A stretch of 64,000 nt of DNA from Scenedesmus sp. ARA3. Lineage: Eukaryota; Chlorophyta; Chlorophyceae; Sphaeropleales; Scenedesmaceae. The position numbers and the translations under genes are program-made. Below, piece after piece: positions 32,885 to 45,115 of the stretch (the first letter of the stretch is position 1; each line of letters opens with the position of its first letter). Where the stretch lies: the NCBI GenBank assembly GCA_004335835.1, contig RWJK01001913.1, positions 47,604 to 111,603 on the forward strand, written 5' to 3'. The notes beneath the pieces were generated by a model, which did not search any database, was not told the origin of the DNA, and was given only the letters and a program-made list of their open reading frames with translations.

Positions 32885-34965
32885 ATGCTGAGACCGAAAC
32901 TAGGCAACGTTTCATCGTCGTTGTCACAGCGGATGAGGCGCATCAACAGCAACAAGAGCGTAGGCAGCAGGTGCGTCCGCTTCTGCTGCTGCTTCTGCTG
33001 CTGCTGCTGCCCCTGCAATACACTTTGCCTGTCCAAGCTCAATTGCGTCGAAATAAACGCTCATGTACCCGCGAACTGTGTTTCTGTAGGCCCAAGTCTG
33101 CTGGCCAGGACAGCATGCTTGCTGTCACAGTGTCGGCAACAAGCAGTGGGGAGCTTGAGCAGCAACCCAGCCTGGACCAACAACCATTACTGCAGCAGCA
33201 CCCACAAGGCTTTGCCACTGGACAGACGTGGCAGATAACAGCACTATCAGTCATCAATGACTCAGTGAGTGCTCGTTGGATCAAGCAAATCTGCTGCCAA
33301 CACCTGTGCGCCTGCTGCTTGTACATCAGACGGCCAGATTGCATGCAACCTGCCTACATCTTGCTGGTGCCCCTGAACTTCTACAGCAACTCACTATGTT
33401 GCTGCTGCTGCTGCTGCTGCTGTGTGGCTTTTGCAGACAAAGTGGACTGTGTCAGCAACAGTATTCGCAGTGCTGCTGTGGCAGCACAACGAGTACGCTG
33501 CCTGGTGTGTGGTGGGTGCTGTCTTCTCCGCTTTCCTGTGTAAGGTGAGCCAGGTGGCAGCAGCAGCAGCGTACTAAACAGCAAGTCATGCATGTGATGT
33601 TTTGAAGAGCATCAGCCAAGGCATTGAGCGGCGCTGAGCCTGGTTTGCTTGCTTAACACAGCACGCACCAGCTGCGCCGTGGTTACCACCCATGCATACT
33701 TGCGGTGACGGCGCAAGCACTAGCAGCAGTGAAATGTGACGAGGCGTCATGTCATAAGAGTGATGTGACTGAGCCATGCTGCATGCTGTTCCTCTGCTGC
33801 ATGCTGGGTGCAGGTGCTGAAGCACGTGATCAGGCAGGAGCGGCCAGACCAGGCGCAGAAGAGTGACCCAGGCATGCCCTCATCACATGCAAACAGTGAG
33901 TGGCGTGGCTGAACTCAACCTCAATGCTAGTCTGCACTATGTTACAAGCAACTGCTACTGCAGGGATGTGAGCTGGAGCTGTCGTGTAGGAGTGCCAGCG
34001 TAGTTATGCTTTGCTGCATGGTGTAGAGAGACTGCTGAAATAAGCAGTTCCAGGTGTCAGTGACAGGCTGATGCCACACAGATACCGTACGTTCAGCCTG
34101 GCTGCACCCTCGGCCAAGCATTGCTTGCTGACGGGTCCCGCATGGTCTCTGTTTTGTGCTGTCCTGCAGGCTTGAACTTCCTGTCAGTGTATGCAGCGCT
34201 GTCGTTGAACTACCACACACGCAGCCACCCGACTGCTGTGGCCCTGGCAGTCTGCTCGGTAGCCCTTGGCGTGTTCTTGGTGAGCATCGTAGTTGAAAAC
34301 GCAACGCACGCAGCACTGCAGTGTGCTGCACACTTTTGCGCACAGTGCTGCTGCCTCGAAAGCATCTGTCAATGCCACCTTCCAAGGTATCAAGTACACT
34401 TGCAACAACAGCAGGCCCTTCAATCTGCGCAGTCACTGCGCATACACGGTGTATGCATGTGGCCACACCCACACGTGCTGCAGTAGACACTCGCCTTGCT
34501 AGTGTGTAGTTACGATGTCTGCCTTTACAGTTTGTGCTGCTGCTGCTTCTGCTGCTGCTGCAGACGTGGCTGCGCGTCAGGCTGGGTTACCACACCTGGC
34601 CGCAAGTGCTTGTGGGTGCAGCTCTGGGGGCCAGCACTGCCACTGGCTGGTTCTTCTTCGGCACAGCAGCAGCACTGCCTGCTCTGCAGCAGACGCCCGC
34701 AGGCCTGCCGCTGCTGTATGGAACCTGCCTGGTAGCTATGGCAGCGTTTGCAGTGAAGAACGTGATGTCCTGGGCCAAGGAGAGGAAGGAGCGGCAGCAA
34801 AAGCAGCAGCAGCAGCGGCAGTGGCAGCAGCAGCAGCTGGAGCTACTGTACTCCAAGCTGCAGGCTGGAAGCGGCAGCTCTGCCCAGCAGCAGCAACAGC
34901 AGCAGCAGCAGCAGCAGGAGAGTGCCGTGCAGCCTGCGGTAGTGAGTGCTGGCCTGGCATTTTAA
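32885..34965 (+). CDS. LPPE: PAP2 phosphatase (lipid phosphate phosphatase epsilon type)
   Basis: Six exons: 32885-32970, 33090-33264, 33437-33544, 33814-33895, 34170-34279, 34564-34965; 320 residues, phase-consistent. The three PAP2 catalytic motifs are present: KHVIRQERP (residues 126-134), PSSH (145-148) and the third block around RVRLGYHTWPQV with its catalytic His197. The HT..QV form of the third motif is that of plant plastid LPP-epsilon and dolichyl-diphosphatase-like enzymes. Several membrane segments are visible (VFAVLLW; VALAVCSVALGVFL; LVGAALGASTATGWFFFG). Expected role: dephosphorylating phosphatidate or a related lipid phosphate. The N-terminus is basic and Ser-rich, fitting a transit peptide. 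An unusual Gln-rich tail of about 60 residues, encoded by CAG repeats, ends the protein. A TGTAA motif lies 148 bases downstream. Confidence 0.87.
34887..34918 (+). repeat. CAG tract coding for Gln at the PAP2 C-terminus
   Basis: Near-perfect CAG run in the last exon of the phosphatase gene. Confidence 0.9.
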
Positions 34966-37863
34966 CGTGGGACCAGCTGCTGTAGTTGAATTCAACTTGC
35001 GCGCTGAACTTCTGAGTGAAGTGTGCACTAAATGTGGCGGATCGCTAAGCAACGGAGTCCTGCTGCCAGTGGCAGCAACTTGCCGGCAGGAACTGACACG
35101 TGTGATGTACCCTGTAAACCTCAGGCCCAATCAACCTGCATGCTGCTCTTGGAGCAACCAAACCACATGCGTGCACATGTGCTGCGCAAGGCACGCTCAC
35201 CAACTGCACCGCCTACCAATTCTGACACCATGGCCAGCAAGCCAAGTAAACGTGCTACATGGTCCACACTGGTGCACCTGTACTCAAGATTCAGATTGGC
35301 GTTGAGCTGTCCAAGCCATGTCAAAGGCGACCCTGTACATGTACGCAGGCAGATGCATTGTATGCAGAGCCGGCAGCGCAGCCTCAAGCAAACCACCCTG
35401 CTGCTTTGCAACATCAAATGTGACAATCACTGCTGCACGTTGGGTACCAACAGTGTGCCGTTTCTGTTTCTTTTGATGCCAAGGGTGGAGCATACTATGC
35501 TTGCGCATAAGCCAACAGCGCCCACAACACATTGCGCCGTTTGTCTCCACAAATCATCACGCAGCAGCCGCGAGCCTGTCCTATCAAATCAGCAACGTTG
35601 TTAACAACCAGTGCAGTATCCATGTCAGCAGGGAGCTGCACGAGAAGCATCCCTGAATGCTCTCAGTTGGATTCTCGCCAGACACTGGCGGCCACGAGCA
35701 GCGTGCACGTGAGCATGCCATGACCAAACAGCAAGCAACAGCTTCACCAGTGCAGACAAGTGCAAGCTGTTTTGCGGTCTGGTGCAACACCAGACAGTAA
35801 CATAACTGAGGAAAGCCTCGACAGTTGTACACCCTGCATATGCATGAGCCACAAGTAAGTTTGAGCCGTGCGCAGTGCACCACAGTCCAACACACAACCC
35901 CCAGCATCACAAAAGTGCATGCACGAAAAGTTCACAGTCCAACTGCAGTGCCATGCCTGCTGCAATACCAACACACATACACACACCAAGTCCAAGAAAA
36001 CTGAAGATGCATATGCACCTGTTCACAGCAACCGCACTGCAGAGCCATGCCTGCACTTGGACCACTGAATATACAATGCAAACACACGATGCAACTGCAG
36101 CAACACACCAAACAAGCAGGAGCCACACACACATGTTCATGCTCGTCACCATCCGAGCAGCAGGTAAGTGCCATGTAACAGGCTGCATCCGCCACCCCCC
36201 ATGTCACACATGCTCAGCCTGCTGCCAGCAACTGGTACAAGTACACCCCATATCTCAAGCCTGCCGGCTTGCATCCACGTGCGCCACCAACGCTGCGGCA
36301 CGCACCACTCTGCTGTGCCTATGCTGGCATCTCCTGCGCACATGCACACTGAGAAAGTGCCATGCTTCCCACACACAGTCGCTGCACAGAGCAGCAGTAC
36401 ACGATTTACACACAGCATACACCATCTGGCAGTGCTGACAACACACCATAGTACAAATGCGCACGCACAGATGCTTCACACAACTACGCAGCCTCGCACA
36501 CTCACAACCACAGTGTTACACAACGGCCACGCCCCCACATGCTGTCCGTCCGTCCAGGAAAGCAGCTGGCTCATGCACGCAGGACCAGCGGCTGCAATAG
36601 GCTTGCTGCTCTTGCATACAGAGCATGCATATGCCCCATGCCAATGGTACATTGGCCACTGCAGTACGCTGAAACTCTGCAGCGGCCGAGATACAGGCAC
36701 CACACAAACAGCAGCTACGCCGGAAGCTAAAGCGGTGCATGTGATGCTTCTCAAACGCCAAGCCAGCAAAGCTGCACCGCAATGCATCAACAGTGCAGTG
36801 CAAGCACCCACACTATGCGCACAGCCGCACAGGCACTGCTGGTGCACACGCTGCAGTGCGTATACGTGTAATGAACGAGAGGCTTGCTGGCGCTCTCATT
36901 CAATGCTGTCAGCACACAGCTGAGTGTGCTGCTGCAAGTGATGCAACTCCGCCACATACGGTAAGCTTGCTACGCCACCAAGGCGAGCCGTGGGCATGGT
37001 ATAGGGTTCACAGTGCTGCTGAAGTCGCTGCGCTCAGCACTGCACAGCAGTACCTGCAGCACACACATACATTTTGAGCGCCAGGCCGTGCAGCTGCTCA
37101 CAAAACTGGCCTGTGCGCGCCGCAACACTGGCGCATCACAGGGGTGCACCACAACCACCCTGCAATGGGCACTGCACCAGCGACCCTGCTCCAAAGTACT
37201 GCCTGCCACAAGAATCCTGCAGCTTTAGCAACACTGCAAAATATCTAATGATTGACCAGTGCTGAGCAGGGCTGCCTGCCACCTGTGCTTCGCTCACTGC
37301 TGATGCACCTGACACAGCATGCCGACAGCTCCGGCAGACCTCCCACACACTTAAACCATCAACAGCACCACCAACATGCATTTAGTGCTGCTGCATTGAC
37401 ACAGACAGCAGCTGCCTGGTCCCTGCAGATGGGGGGTGTGGCATGCAGGAACCGGCACCAAACACAGCCGCTGACGTGGCACGCGCATCTGCAAAGACAT
37501 CAATCACAACAGCACTCCACGCTCAAATCAACATAAAACACCAACACAACATCAGCAGCAACAGCAGCCGTTGCTGCCTGCGCCACACCGCTGCAACAAT
37601 CGCCAGCACAAGTGGCACGGCGTGCAGCGCTCAACTTCACATTCCTTATGCACCGCATGCAGCAAGCAGCACTGACAGCTGCCATGATGCATGCTGTCCC
37701 TCAACATGTCAACTTCTCTCCCTGTTTCAGTGGCATGGCACAACTGAACGAACTAGTGCAACCCAGATACCAACCCAACTAGTGCAATCCCAAACCCCCC
37801 TCTGGTCTTCACCGTAAGAACCATCATCCACGACAGTACGACACCAGCGGTCACATACAGCAC
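34966..37863. other. Long region between convergent genes
   Basis: Nearly 2.9 kb without a supported gene. From about 35.2 kb it is strongly A/C-rich on the + strand, i.e. G/T-rich in the direction of the RING gene, suggesting a very long 3' region or unrecognised minus-strand transcript. Open frames here are numerous because of the skew and have no family resemblance. Confidence 0.4.
35113..35117 (+). terminator. TGTAA poly(A)-type signal
   Basis: 148 bases after the PAP2 stop codon, on the sense strand. Confidence 0.45.
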
Positions 37864-38625
37864 CTACTGCACAGTAACCACCACCGCCTGCAGGGCTGCT
37901 GGGCTGCTGCTGCCAGCATCCTGCCCCTCTGGCTGCGGCGCTTGCGCTGCTGAGCACTGCTCAGCAGCTGCCTGGCTGCTGCCATCAGCCTGCACGCCTG
38001 CTGCTGCAGGGCTGCCTGTGGTAACTGGCACCCCGGCAACCACAGCGCTGGCAGGCTGTGCAGCCTGCCCTGTGCCGTTGCTGCTGCTGCTGCCGGTTCC
38101 TGTGCTGGTTGCGCCGCTGGTAGTACTGCTGCTGCTGTGCTGCACTGCCGTGTCCTGCAGGTCGAGCTTGCACATTGGGCAAGTGGCATCCCGCTTGAGC
38201 CAGCGGCTGATGCACTCTCTGTGGAAGAAGTGCTTGCAGGGCAGCGTGATGAGTGCCTGGCCCTCAACATATTCACAGAAGCAGATGGGGCAAGCGTCGG
38301 CCTCCTCACTCTGCACTTCACAATCTGTTGCTGCTGCTGCTGCTGTGCCAGCAGGTGCTTTGTAGTGCGAGATGGCCAGGTTGTTGAGCGCTGTGCGTGA
38401 CAGCGGCTTGCGGATGTGCTGATGCGCGCGCTCGTCATAGGGTGGCCAAGGAGCTCCCATTAAACAGGCCAGCTTGTCTAATGCCCGGTTGAGTGCAGGC
38501 ACACGCCTTGCACGCGTGAGCAGGAAGGGCAATGACAGTAGGATGCCCATCATAGCCAGGATGCAGGTGAAAGCCACCACTGGGGCCCACATCACGGAGC
38601 TGTTGTTGCTTGCCGGAGATGACAT
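37864..38625 (-). CDS. Membrane-anchored RING-H2 finger protein
   Basis: Single exon, 253 residues, start ATG at 38625. A transmembrane helix lies at about residues 12-37 (WAPVVAFTCILAMMGILLSL). The RING-H2 domain is complete: Cys112, Cys115, Cys130, His132, His135, Cys138, Cys149, Cys152 (ACPICFCEYV; CKHFFHRECISRWL; CPMC). This is the layout of ATL-like or other single-pass plant E3 ubiquitin ligases. The region after the RING is low-complexity Ser/Thr/Gly/Ala/Gln. A frame continues upstream to 38661 but lacks an ATG. Substrate is unknown. Head-to-head with the DedA-type gene 1.2 kb away. Confidence 0.88.
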   Translation of the reverse strand: MSSPASNNSSVMWAPVVAFTCILAMMGILLSLPFLLTRARRVPALNRALDKLACLMGAPWPPYDERAHQHIRKPLSRTALNNLAISHYKAPAGTAAAAATDCEVQSEEADACPICFCEYVEGQALITLPCKHFFHRECISRWLKRDATCPMCKLDLQDTAVQHSSSSTTSGATSTGTGSSSSNGTGQAAQPASAVVAGVPVTTGSPAAAGVQADGSSQAAAEQCSAAQAPQPEGQDAGSSSPAALQAVVVTVQ

Positions 38626-39792
38626 ACTGCGGGGACGCTGACAGGGTCCCTTGCGCTGCACGAGTGCGGGATGTCACAGCACAGGGTTGTTGACCACCCC
38701 AGCAGCTGCTGCTGCTGTAACCCCTCCTGCTGCTACTGTTTGCCAGTCTAGCAGCAGCCCAACCACGTGAGACTGGATGCGAAACACTTAGTAACGTCTG
38801 AGCTGCAATTCGCTGGCTGTGGTGAGTCACCGAGCTGCGTCTAGCGCCACAGTAGTTGGTGACGATACGCGTTCAATTGCGTGTCTGGTGCCAGCGCAGG
38901 TGTAGATCTCCGTATACGATATGACGAAAGCTCGGTAAGCAGCTTGCATTCGTAGTAGACTGCTCCTCAAGGAGGTTTCTGATGTGTGGGCGAGCACTTC
39001 TGTGTCCAGCTGCTGTGCACTGAGTTCAAGCCATTATAGGCACCGAAAGCATTTGCGGTGGTCTCCGAGACCTTTGGGGACCCTTGGGATTATGAACGGC
39101 TTGGCATGTTATTTTGGTTGTCACGCCTTCCACACCTTGCAAGTCCCAGGTGCCCGACTGGTTCGTGGATCTCTGGCTCTTTACGTACATCTCCTTGATA
39201 TCTGAAGCAGCAGGTGCGTGGATGACGTTGTTGCTGCGGTGAAAGCGCGCTCGGTTCCTTGACCAATGCGGCACAGATTGCTGCGCTTACAGGTGGCTGT
39301 CTGTGGTCCAGCAGACAGAGCGGATAGGCCACGCCATCATAAATGAGCACTGCCAAAGCGAACGGTAGTTCGGCTGCCATGGAGGAGCTCTTGCAGCTAA
39401 AGTTACTAATGAAAAAGTTCATGGTGACTGAGTGTCAGGCTGCAGCAGATAGTACCGTGTGTTTAACTCCACCACGTGCGACGACTGAATGTTCAGGATT
39501 CCGTTGAAGTTTTGCTGTTTAGCAGATGCTTGGCGCCTAGGGCGTCAGCAAGTGCCTCTGGTGACCACTTGTGATCAGCTGCACTGCAGGTGTGGGCTTA
39601 GGGTTTCGCACTCGACACTGCTGAGGCTCTGCCACTTCAAGACAAAGTGAATGTACTGCGTCAAACATTCCTGTTTCAAACAATTTCTGCGACCTCCAGC
39701 GCGTGAGTACGCCGAGATCTACGTGCCACCTGCAGGGAACGTTTGCGCTGCACGAGCAACGGCCGCTGCTCTGAGCTCATTCAAAGGTTCTT
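38626..39792. promoter_or_regulatory. Upstream region between two divergent genes
   Basis: About 1.2 kb between the RING gene (-) and the DedA-type gene (+). Short open frames without recognisable products. It should contain both promoters; no clear motif was identified. Confidence 0.4.
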
Positions 39793-42177
39793 ATGTTGCT
39801 TAATCGGTCAGCCTGTCTTGTAAGGGCACGCCCACTAGGAGGCACCGGAGCAGTAGCACCCCACTCGACGCTTCAGTTGCATGGTGCTGCACGCCATGAT
39901 GTGCTGCGCAAACCAGCTGCACTGTTCGGCCACAATGCTTCAGAAGATCTTGCACCGCAGCAACAACCGCAACTCTTCGAGCAACAGAACAATTGCCTTC
40001 CTTCAGCAGTGCCTGCGTGCTGCTGGCAGCAGCGCATCCCCCAGCACCTGCCCAAGGCGCTGTGCTTGGCAGCAGCTGTGGCAGCAGTGTCACTAGCTGC
40101 ACCACATGCGGCACAGGCAGCAGCAGCAGCAGCCAGCTCTGGAGGCGACTCTTTGCTGAAGAGTGAGTGCTGTGCGCGCATGTGCCATGCCTGCAGATAG
40201 CTCTGTTAGGGGCAGAGAAAGTTTGCACACCAAAGCACGCTCTGGATGCTGAACGTGTAACATAAAACGATGGCCCCACACTTCAATGGCAACAGCAAAT
40301 CTGGTGCTGTTGCGCAGCAGATGTTGGTCCAGTGTTGGCATGTGGCAATGTGCAAGTGCTTGCTGCATGATTAACCAATCTTCGTGTGTCAACCTCCCAC
40401 CCCCCTACACCCCAACTCTGACGCATTCTGCCTGCAGCGGCCATCAGCTTCATCTTGCACCTAGACAAGCACCTGTCAGCAATGATCCAGCAGCATGGCA
40501 CAGCCACGTACGCCATTCTTTGGACCATCGTGTTCTGCGAGACGGGGCTTGTGCTGACGCCCTTCCTGCCTGGAGACTCGCTGCTGTTTGCAGCAGGCGC
40601 ATTTGCAGGTGAATGAGCGTGTGGCGGCAGCAGCAGCAGCACCAGCAACAGCCAGCTTGTGTCAGTGGTTGGCTTTGCGGATGGCTGTACTTTGTGTAGC
40701 AACTGGCGGGTGCCGGTGTGCCTTGCTGCACCTGTGCAAGCAAACTGCTGTACAGCAAACAGAAGCATCTGCAAGCTCCATTAAGCGCACCCATGCCTTT
40801 CCAGCATAGGCGGAACAACAAGCAATGCTGGCCGCACCAGCACTGTGTAGTCAAAGCAGCAGCTGCGACAATTTCCCCCGCCGTGACAGCCTCCACTGTA
40901 CTGCTGTGCTATTACTACTGTCCCAAAACTGCTGACACACTCTGCACTCTCCACTGCTGTGCCACTGCTGCTGGTGGCTGCTGCTGCTGCTGTGCTGCCA
41001 GGCATGGGCCAGCTCAACATCGCGTGGCTGTTTGCTGTGTTCATGACATCAGCGGTGCTGGGCGATGCAGTCAACTACGCCATCGGCAGCAAGCTGGGTG
41101 AGCCAGCTGGCAGCAGCAGTGGCTGAGCTGCTTATTTGGTGCATTTAATATGATGTTCGATAGACTGGTTTGCACAGCAGTCAAATGTATTGTGCATGCA
41201 GCCTTTGAGAGTGCCGCCTGACAGGGTTTGTGTCACAGCCAGTCGACACCTATGCGTATTGTCGTCAACACGCACTGCAGCCCGTTCAGCTGCTAGCTGT
41301 TCTTGCACGCACTCAGCATCACAGGCAGCAGTCCTACTGCAAGCAGCAGGCAGCGCAGCCGACGTGCTCGGCATCCCACCTGAGCGCACACATGGCATGC
41401 GCTTGCGCTTTTGTAAGCAACTGCTCAGCCAGTTGCATGTCACTCCTGACCGCCACCCAACAGGCCGCTGGGCGCTTGACAAGCAGCTGCTGCAGCAGAA
41501 GTACATCTCACAGACGGAGGCGTTCTACAACAAGTATGGCGGCAAGACGGTGGTGCTGGCGCGCTTTGTTCCGATTGTGCGCACCTTTGCGCCCTTTGTG
41601 GCAGGCATTGGTAGCATGGCCTACAGCAAGTGAGTACGGCTGTACAATGGCGGCTGGGGTTATGTGGTGATGCCACTGCAACGTGCACGTTTTGACGGTG
41701 CAGCAAATGAGAGGAGGGGAGATGAGGCGTTTTGACAGCTCTCTGCACAGGAGGGGATGTGGGACGGACAATGTCAGCATGGCCTACAGCAAGTGAGCGC
41801 CGCAGCTGGCGATCGGCGGCAAAGCAGGGTGAACTCATTTGATCGCACGTGGCATAGCAGCATCTTGCCTCTCTAGCTTTGCTGTACAGCCTGTGCATGC
41901 TATAATATGTGCCTGCAACCCTGCTGCGCTGCTGCTGCTGCTGTTGCCTTATCAAAACACCTCCAGGTTTGCGCTGTACAACGTGGTGGGTGCGCTGGTG
42001 TGGACGGTGCTGTTCCTGGGTGCCGGCTTCTTCTTCGGCAACCTGCCCGTGGTGCAGCACAACTTCACGCTGGTGGTGCTGGGCATCGTGGCGGTCAGCG
42101 TGCTGCCGGTGCTGCTGGAAGTCATGGCAGCAAGGCGCGAGCACGGACAGTCGGGCGGTGGCACAGCGGCTGCGTAG
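39793..42177 (+). CDS. DedA/VTT-domain membrane protein, probably plastid
   Basis: Five exons: 39793-40162, 40438-40608, 41002-41097, 41464-41629, 41967-42177; 337 residues, phases matching. Residues 1 to about 115 are basic and Ala/Gln-rich and end in an Ala-rich hydrophobic stretch ([18 protein letters not shown]), fitting a bipartite or plastid transit peptide. The core is a bacterial DedA-type VTT domain: [20 protein letters not shown] with [23 protein letters not shown], then [20 protein letters not shown] and FAPFVAGIG. Membrane segments continue to [11 protein letters not shown] and [13 protein letters not shown]. Bacterial members act in membrane homeostasis and lipid transport; VTT proteins of eukaryotes are scramblase-like. 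Function here is by analogy. Copies of the ends of exons 4 and 5 lie in intron 4 and in the 3' flank. Confidence 0.9.
41776..41797 (+). repeat. Decoy copy of the DedA exon 4 end and donor
   Basis: 22 bases identical to 41613-41634, including the AAGTGAG donor, 163 bp downstream in intron 4. Confidence 0.85.
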
Positions 42178-42210
42178 GCTTTGTGTGTGCTATCTTTTTG
42201 GTGAGAGTGA

Positions 42211-42443
42211 GGCATCGTGGCGGTCAGCGTGCTGCCGGTGCTGCTGGAGGTCATGGCAGCGTGGCGCGAGCACGGACAGTCGGGCGGCGGTGCGGCGTCT
42301 GCATAGGTGCTGTGTGTGCTGAGCATGTGTGATGGATTTTCTAGCAAGCGTGAGGCATCAAGGCGGTCAGCCTGCTGCCGGTGGCGCTCAAGGTCATGGT
42401 GCAAGACGTGGGCACGGCTAGCTGGGCGGCGGCGCTGCTGCTT
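42211..42443 (+). repeat. Two further copies of the end of the last DedA exon
   Basis: 42211-42306 repeats about 96 bases of the coding end including the in-frame stop region, with few changes. 42352-42443 is a third, more diverged copy. The spacers between copies are also related. Confidence 0.9.
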
Positions 42444-42463
42444 AGGGACGGTGCTGTGCGTCT

Positions 42464-42468
42464 TGTAA
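42464..42468 (+). terminator. TGTAA poly(A)-type signal
   Basis: Lies just past the third copy of the DedA 3' repeat, 287 bases after the stop codon, so the repeats would be in the 3' UTR if it is used. Confidence 0.4.
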
Positions 42469-44471
42469 AAGGACGAAGTTTTGCGCAGTAAGTGGCTTTG
42501 GCAGAGTAACTGCTTGAGGTTGCTTCAAGCAAGTTGCGTGCACGCCACGTGGCGGGTCGCAGAGTGTTGAGAGCGCGGTTCATGGGTGACGCACAAGACA
42601 CTCTGTTGGATTTTGTGTGCATGCGTAGCAGCTATATAAAGAAAGTTGCCGAATTGCATTCATTAGCAGCTATAGCTAGGCGTGCTTTGCAATGCTGTGC
42701 GTTGCAGAACCCAGTGAAACCGGTAGTCGTTTGTCCCTATCTTCAGGCTGTGACCAGGTTAACAGGCTCAGCCAGCCTGCAGGCTGGTATGTCAGTGTGG
42801 CGAATACACAGTTACAACCAGCGTGATAGCCCATAGGTACCTAATTGCAGGCCAATGTACAACTAGTACAGCACCGATCGGTTCTCGCGAGAACGCAGAA
42901 GCCTCTGTTGTAACAGACGCTTCAATGGAGCTGCAGGCCAACAGCTATTACAAGCAACGTCATTGGCGCTTAATGCACATAACGCACAAGCCCAGCTGAG
43001 CTGCTGAAGCTGAGCCGTCTGTGGATCCTTGTCAGAATGCACGTGACACCAGACTGCAACGGTCGGTGTGAGGCTGCCGCATGCATGTACCCACATCCCT
43101 GAGTCACCAACACACACATGCGCTGCTGCGCAGCCGCTTGCGACAAACCATTCAACACACCAATCTCTATGTCAACACCATGGGGTGCCAGCGGCAACAG
43201 CTGCAGCACACCTTGATGTTAAACCAGCGTTGTCCTGCACAGTACTGCAATGGGCTATGCTACGCCTTTGATGCATATGTGGTTGCATCCCACACACAGC
43301 ATGTGCAATGCACAAGCATCATGCCCACATGCTGTTGCCAGCCTGTGCATGCACGTGTAGCTGTGATGACTACCAAAGCATAGCCGCAAGTCACAAGTCT
43401 CACTCCACAGCACAGGCTGCTCTAAGCACAGATCATGCCAGATCCAGAAGCAGAAGCAACGAACCCTGCGTAACGTCCAACCGCGGTTCAAGCACAAATT
43501 AACACATGGGGCAATCGCAAGCTGCCATTCACTTGCCGCTGACTCAGCCTCCATCGCTGCTGGGTCAACAGGCAGTCAACCGCTGCTGGTCTTGCACGCT
43601 GTGCACAGATGCAGCGCGCAGAGCCGCCAGCACTCTGTGTTTTTCAGCGTCAATTGCCACAGAAACGGGCGCCCGCTTGGGAGCAGGCACGCTGTCTCCT
43701 GAGCATCTCAATATAAGCATGCTGCGCACTTCTTCAAATACATGCAGAAAAGGAAAAGAAAGAAGAAGAGGCCACCCTCTTCACCAGTGTGACTCTGTCA
43801 GCCGCTTCACAGACCAATCTCACATCACAACAACTGACAGGCGCATTGCCTGCAGGTGCTGTGCTTAGCGACGGGGGCAAAAGAGAGAAAACCTGCACAA
43901 TGCAGCACTCCTGCTGCAGGTAGCTGCTGCTTCAACTCCTTCGACATATTTTCCACCTACTTCCGCCTCCCTATGCAGCTGCTGGTGCACTGCCGGCACA
44001 CTCGTACTATGCGAGATGTAACCAACTGTCCTGACAAACAACCACCACTCCTAAACAACTGACTAGAGACGAGAATCTGCTGACCAAAGACATCCTCAAG
44101 CAGTCTTAATGCATAGCGCGCAGAACAAGAACACAGGTGTTGCAAGGTATGTCACAGGCATATGTTGCATGGCAAAGCAGCGGCAACAGCACTGTGCTGC
44201 CTCAAGCATGACCTGCAACTGGTAAGCTGTACACGCCCGTCAGCTATGACTGTACACAGAGCAGGGCTCTTCATACAAAGTGTGCAAGTGCCTGAGCAAG
44301 GTTGCGGATGCAAAGCTACCAGACATCAACCAGCCAACATCTAGCCAGCTGACAAAATTCCATCAGCTGAATCGACCAGGAGCATACAAGCCGTCAAAAT
44401 CTGACAAGCCTGCAGTCCCCTGGGAATCAAGGTTCTCTGCACTTCCTGGAACTCTACAAGGCAAAGGTCTG

Positions 44472-44473
<2 letters not shown>

Positions 44474-44512
<39 letters not shown>

Positions 44513-44513
44513 A
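44474..44513 (+). repeat. CTG microsatellite
   Basis: About thirteen uninterrupted CTG units. Confidence 0.95.
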
Positions 44514-45115
44514 GCCAACCAGAAGTGGCACCAGCAGCATGTGTGACAGCTGCCGTGATGGACGCATGGGCTCTGGCAGCAGCGGAGTGCATGCTGGCAT
44601 TGCTTGAGGGCATAACCTTATGCAAACGCGGCAAACAGGGCTGCGAAACACCTGGGCATCACTTCAAGTCGCTGCACCCCCTCAGACCTGCGTTGCTGCT
44701 GTCTGCACACCCTAAACCAGACATGGCGCACTGCTCCTGCCTGCCTGCGCCTGTCAACCAATGCACTGAGCAACTACCAAGACATACCCATGCACACTCC
44801 TGCCCTGCCGCACTTGGCTACCCGTGCAGCTGCTGCTCATGCATCACAACGCGTCCACCACACACCAGAGTGGCGGCGGTTGCATCCAGCCCTGCTGACA
44901 CATTGCAACGACTACAGTGCAGAGCAGGCAAGCACTGCAACACCATGCATCCATGATTCCCATTGGAAAGCAACACACAGCACTGCCGCCTGAATGCCAC
45001 AACGCTGCTGCATCCCTCGCTCAACCACCCTCAGCTGCCGCTACCTCCGCCAAACACTCCCTGCTGGGCGCCTGCTCCATACATTCCGCAGCAACTTGCT
45101 ACACAACAGGTCTGC

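Larger units (their letters stand above)
42444..45115. other. Region between convergent genes
   Basis: No gene was recognised. A/C-rich on the + strand from about 42.9 kb, consistent with a long 3' region of the minus-strand FAD2 gene. It contains a CTG microsatellite that opens a spurious poly-Ala frame. Confidence 0.4.

Noticed and set aside
36168..36923. A 251-residue open frame in A/C-rich DNA
   Set aside because: His/Thr/Cys-rich low-complexity product expected from A/C-biased sequence; no domain, start context or neighbouring exons.
44280..44546. Frame with a poly-Ala run near 44.5 kb
   Set aside because: The run is a CTG microsatellite and the flanks have no recognisable protein sequence.
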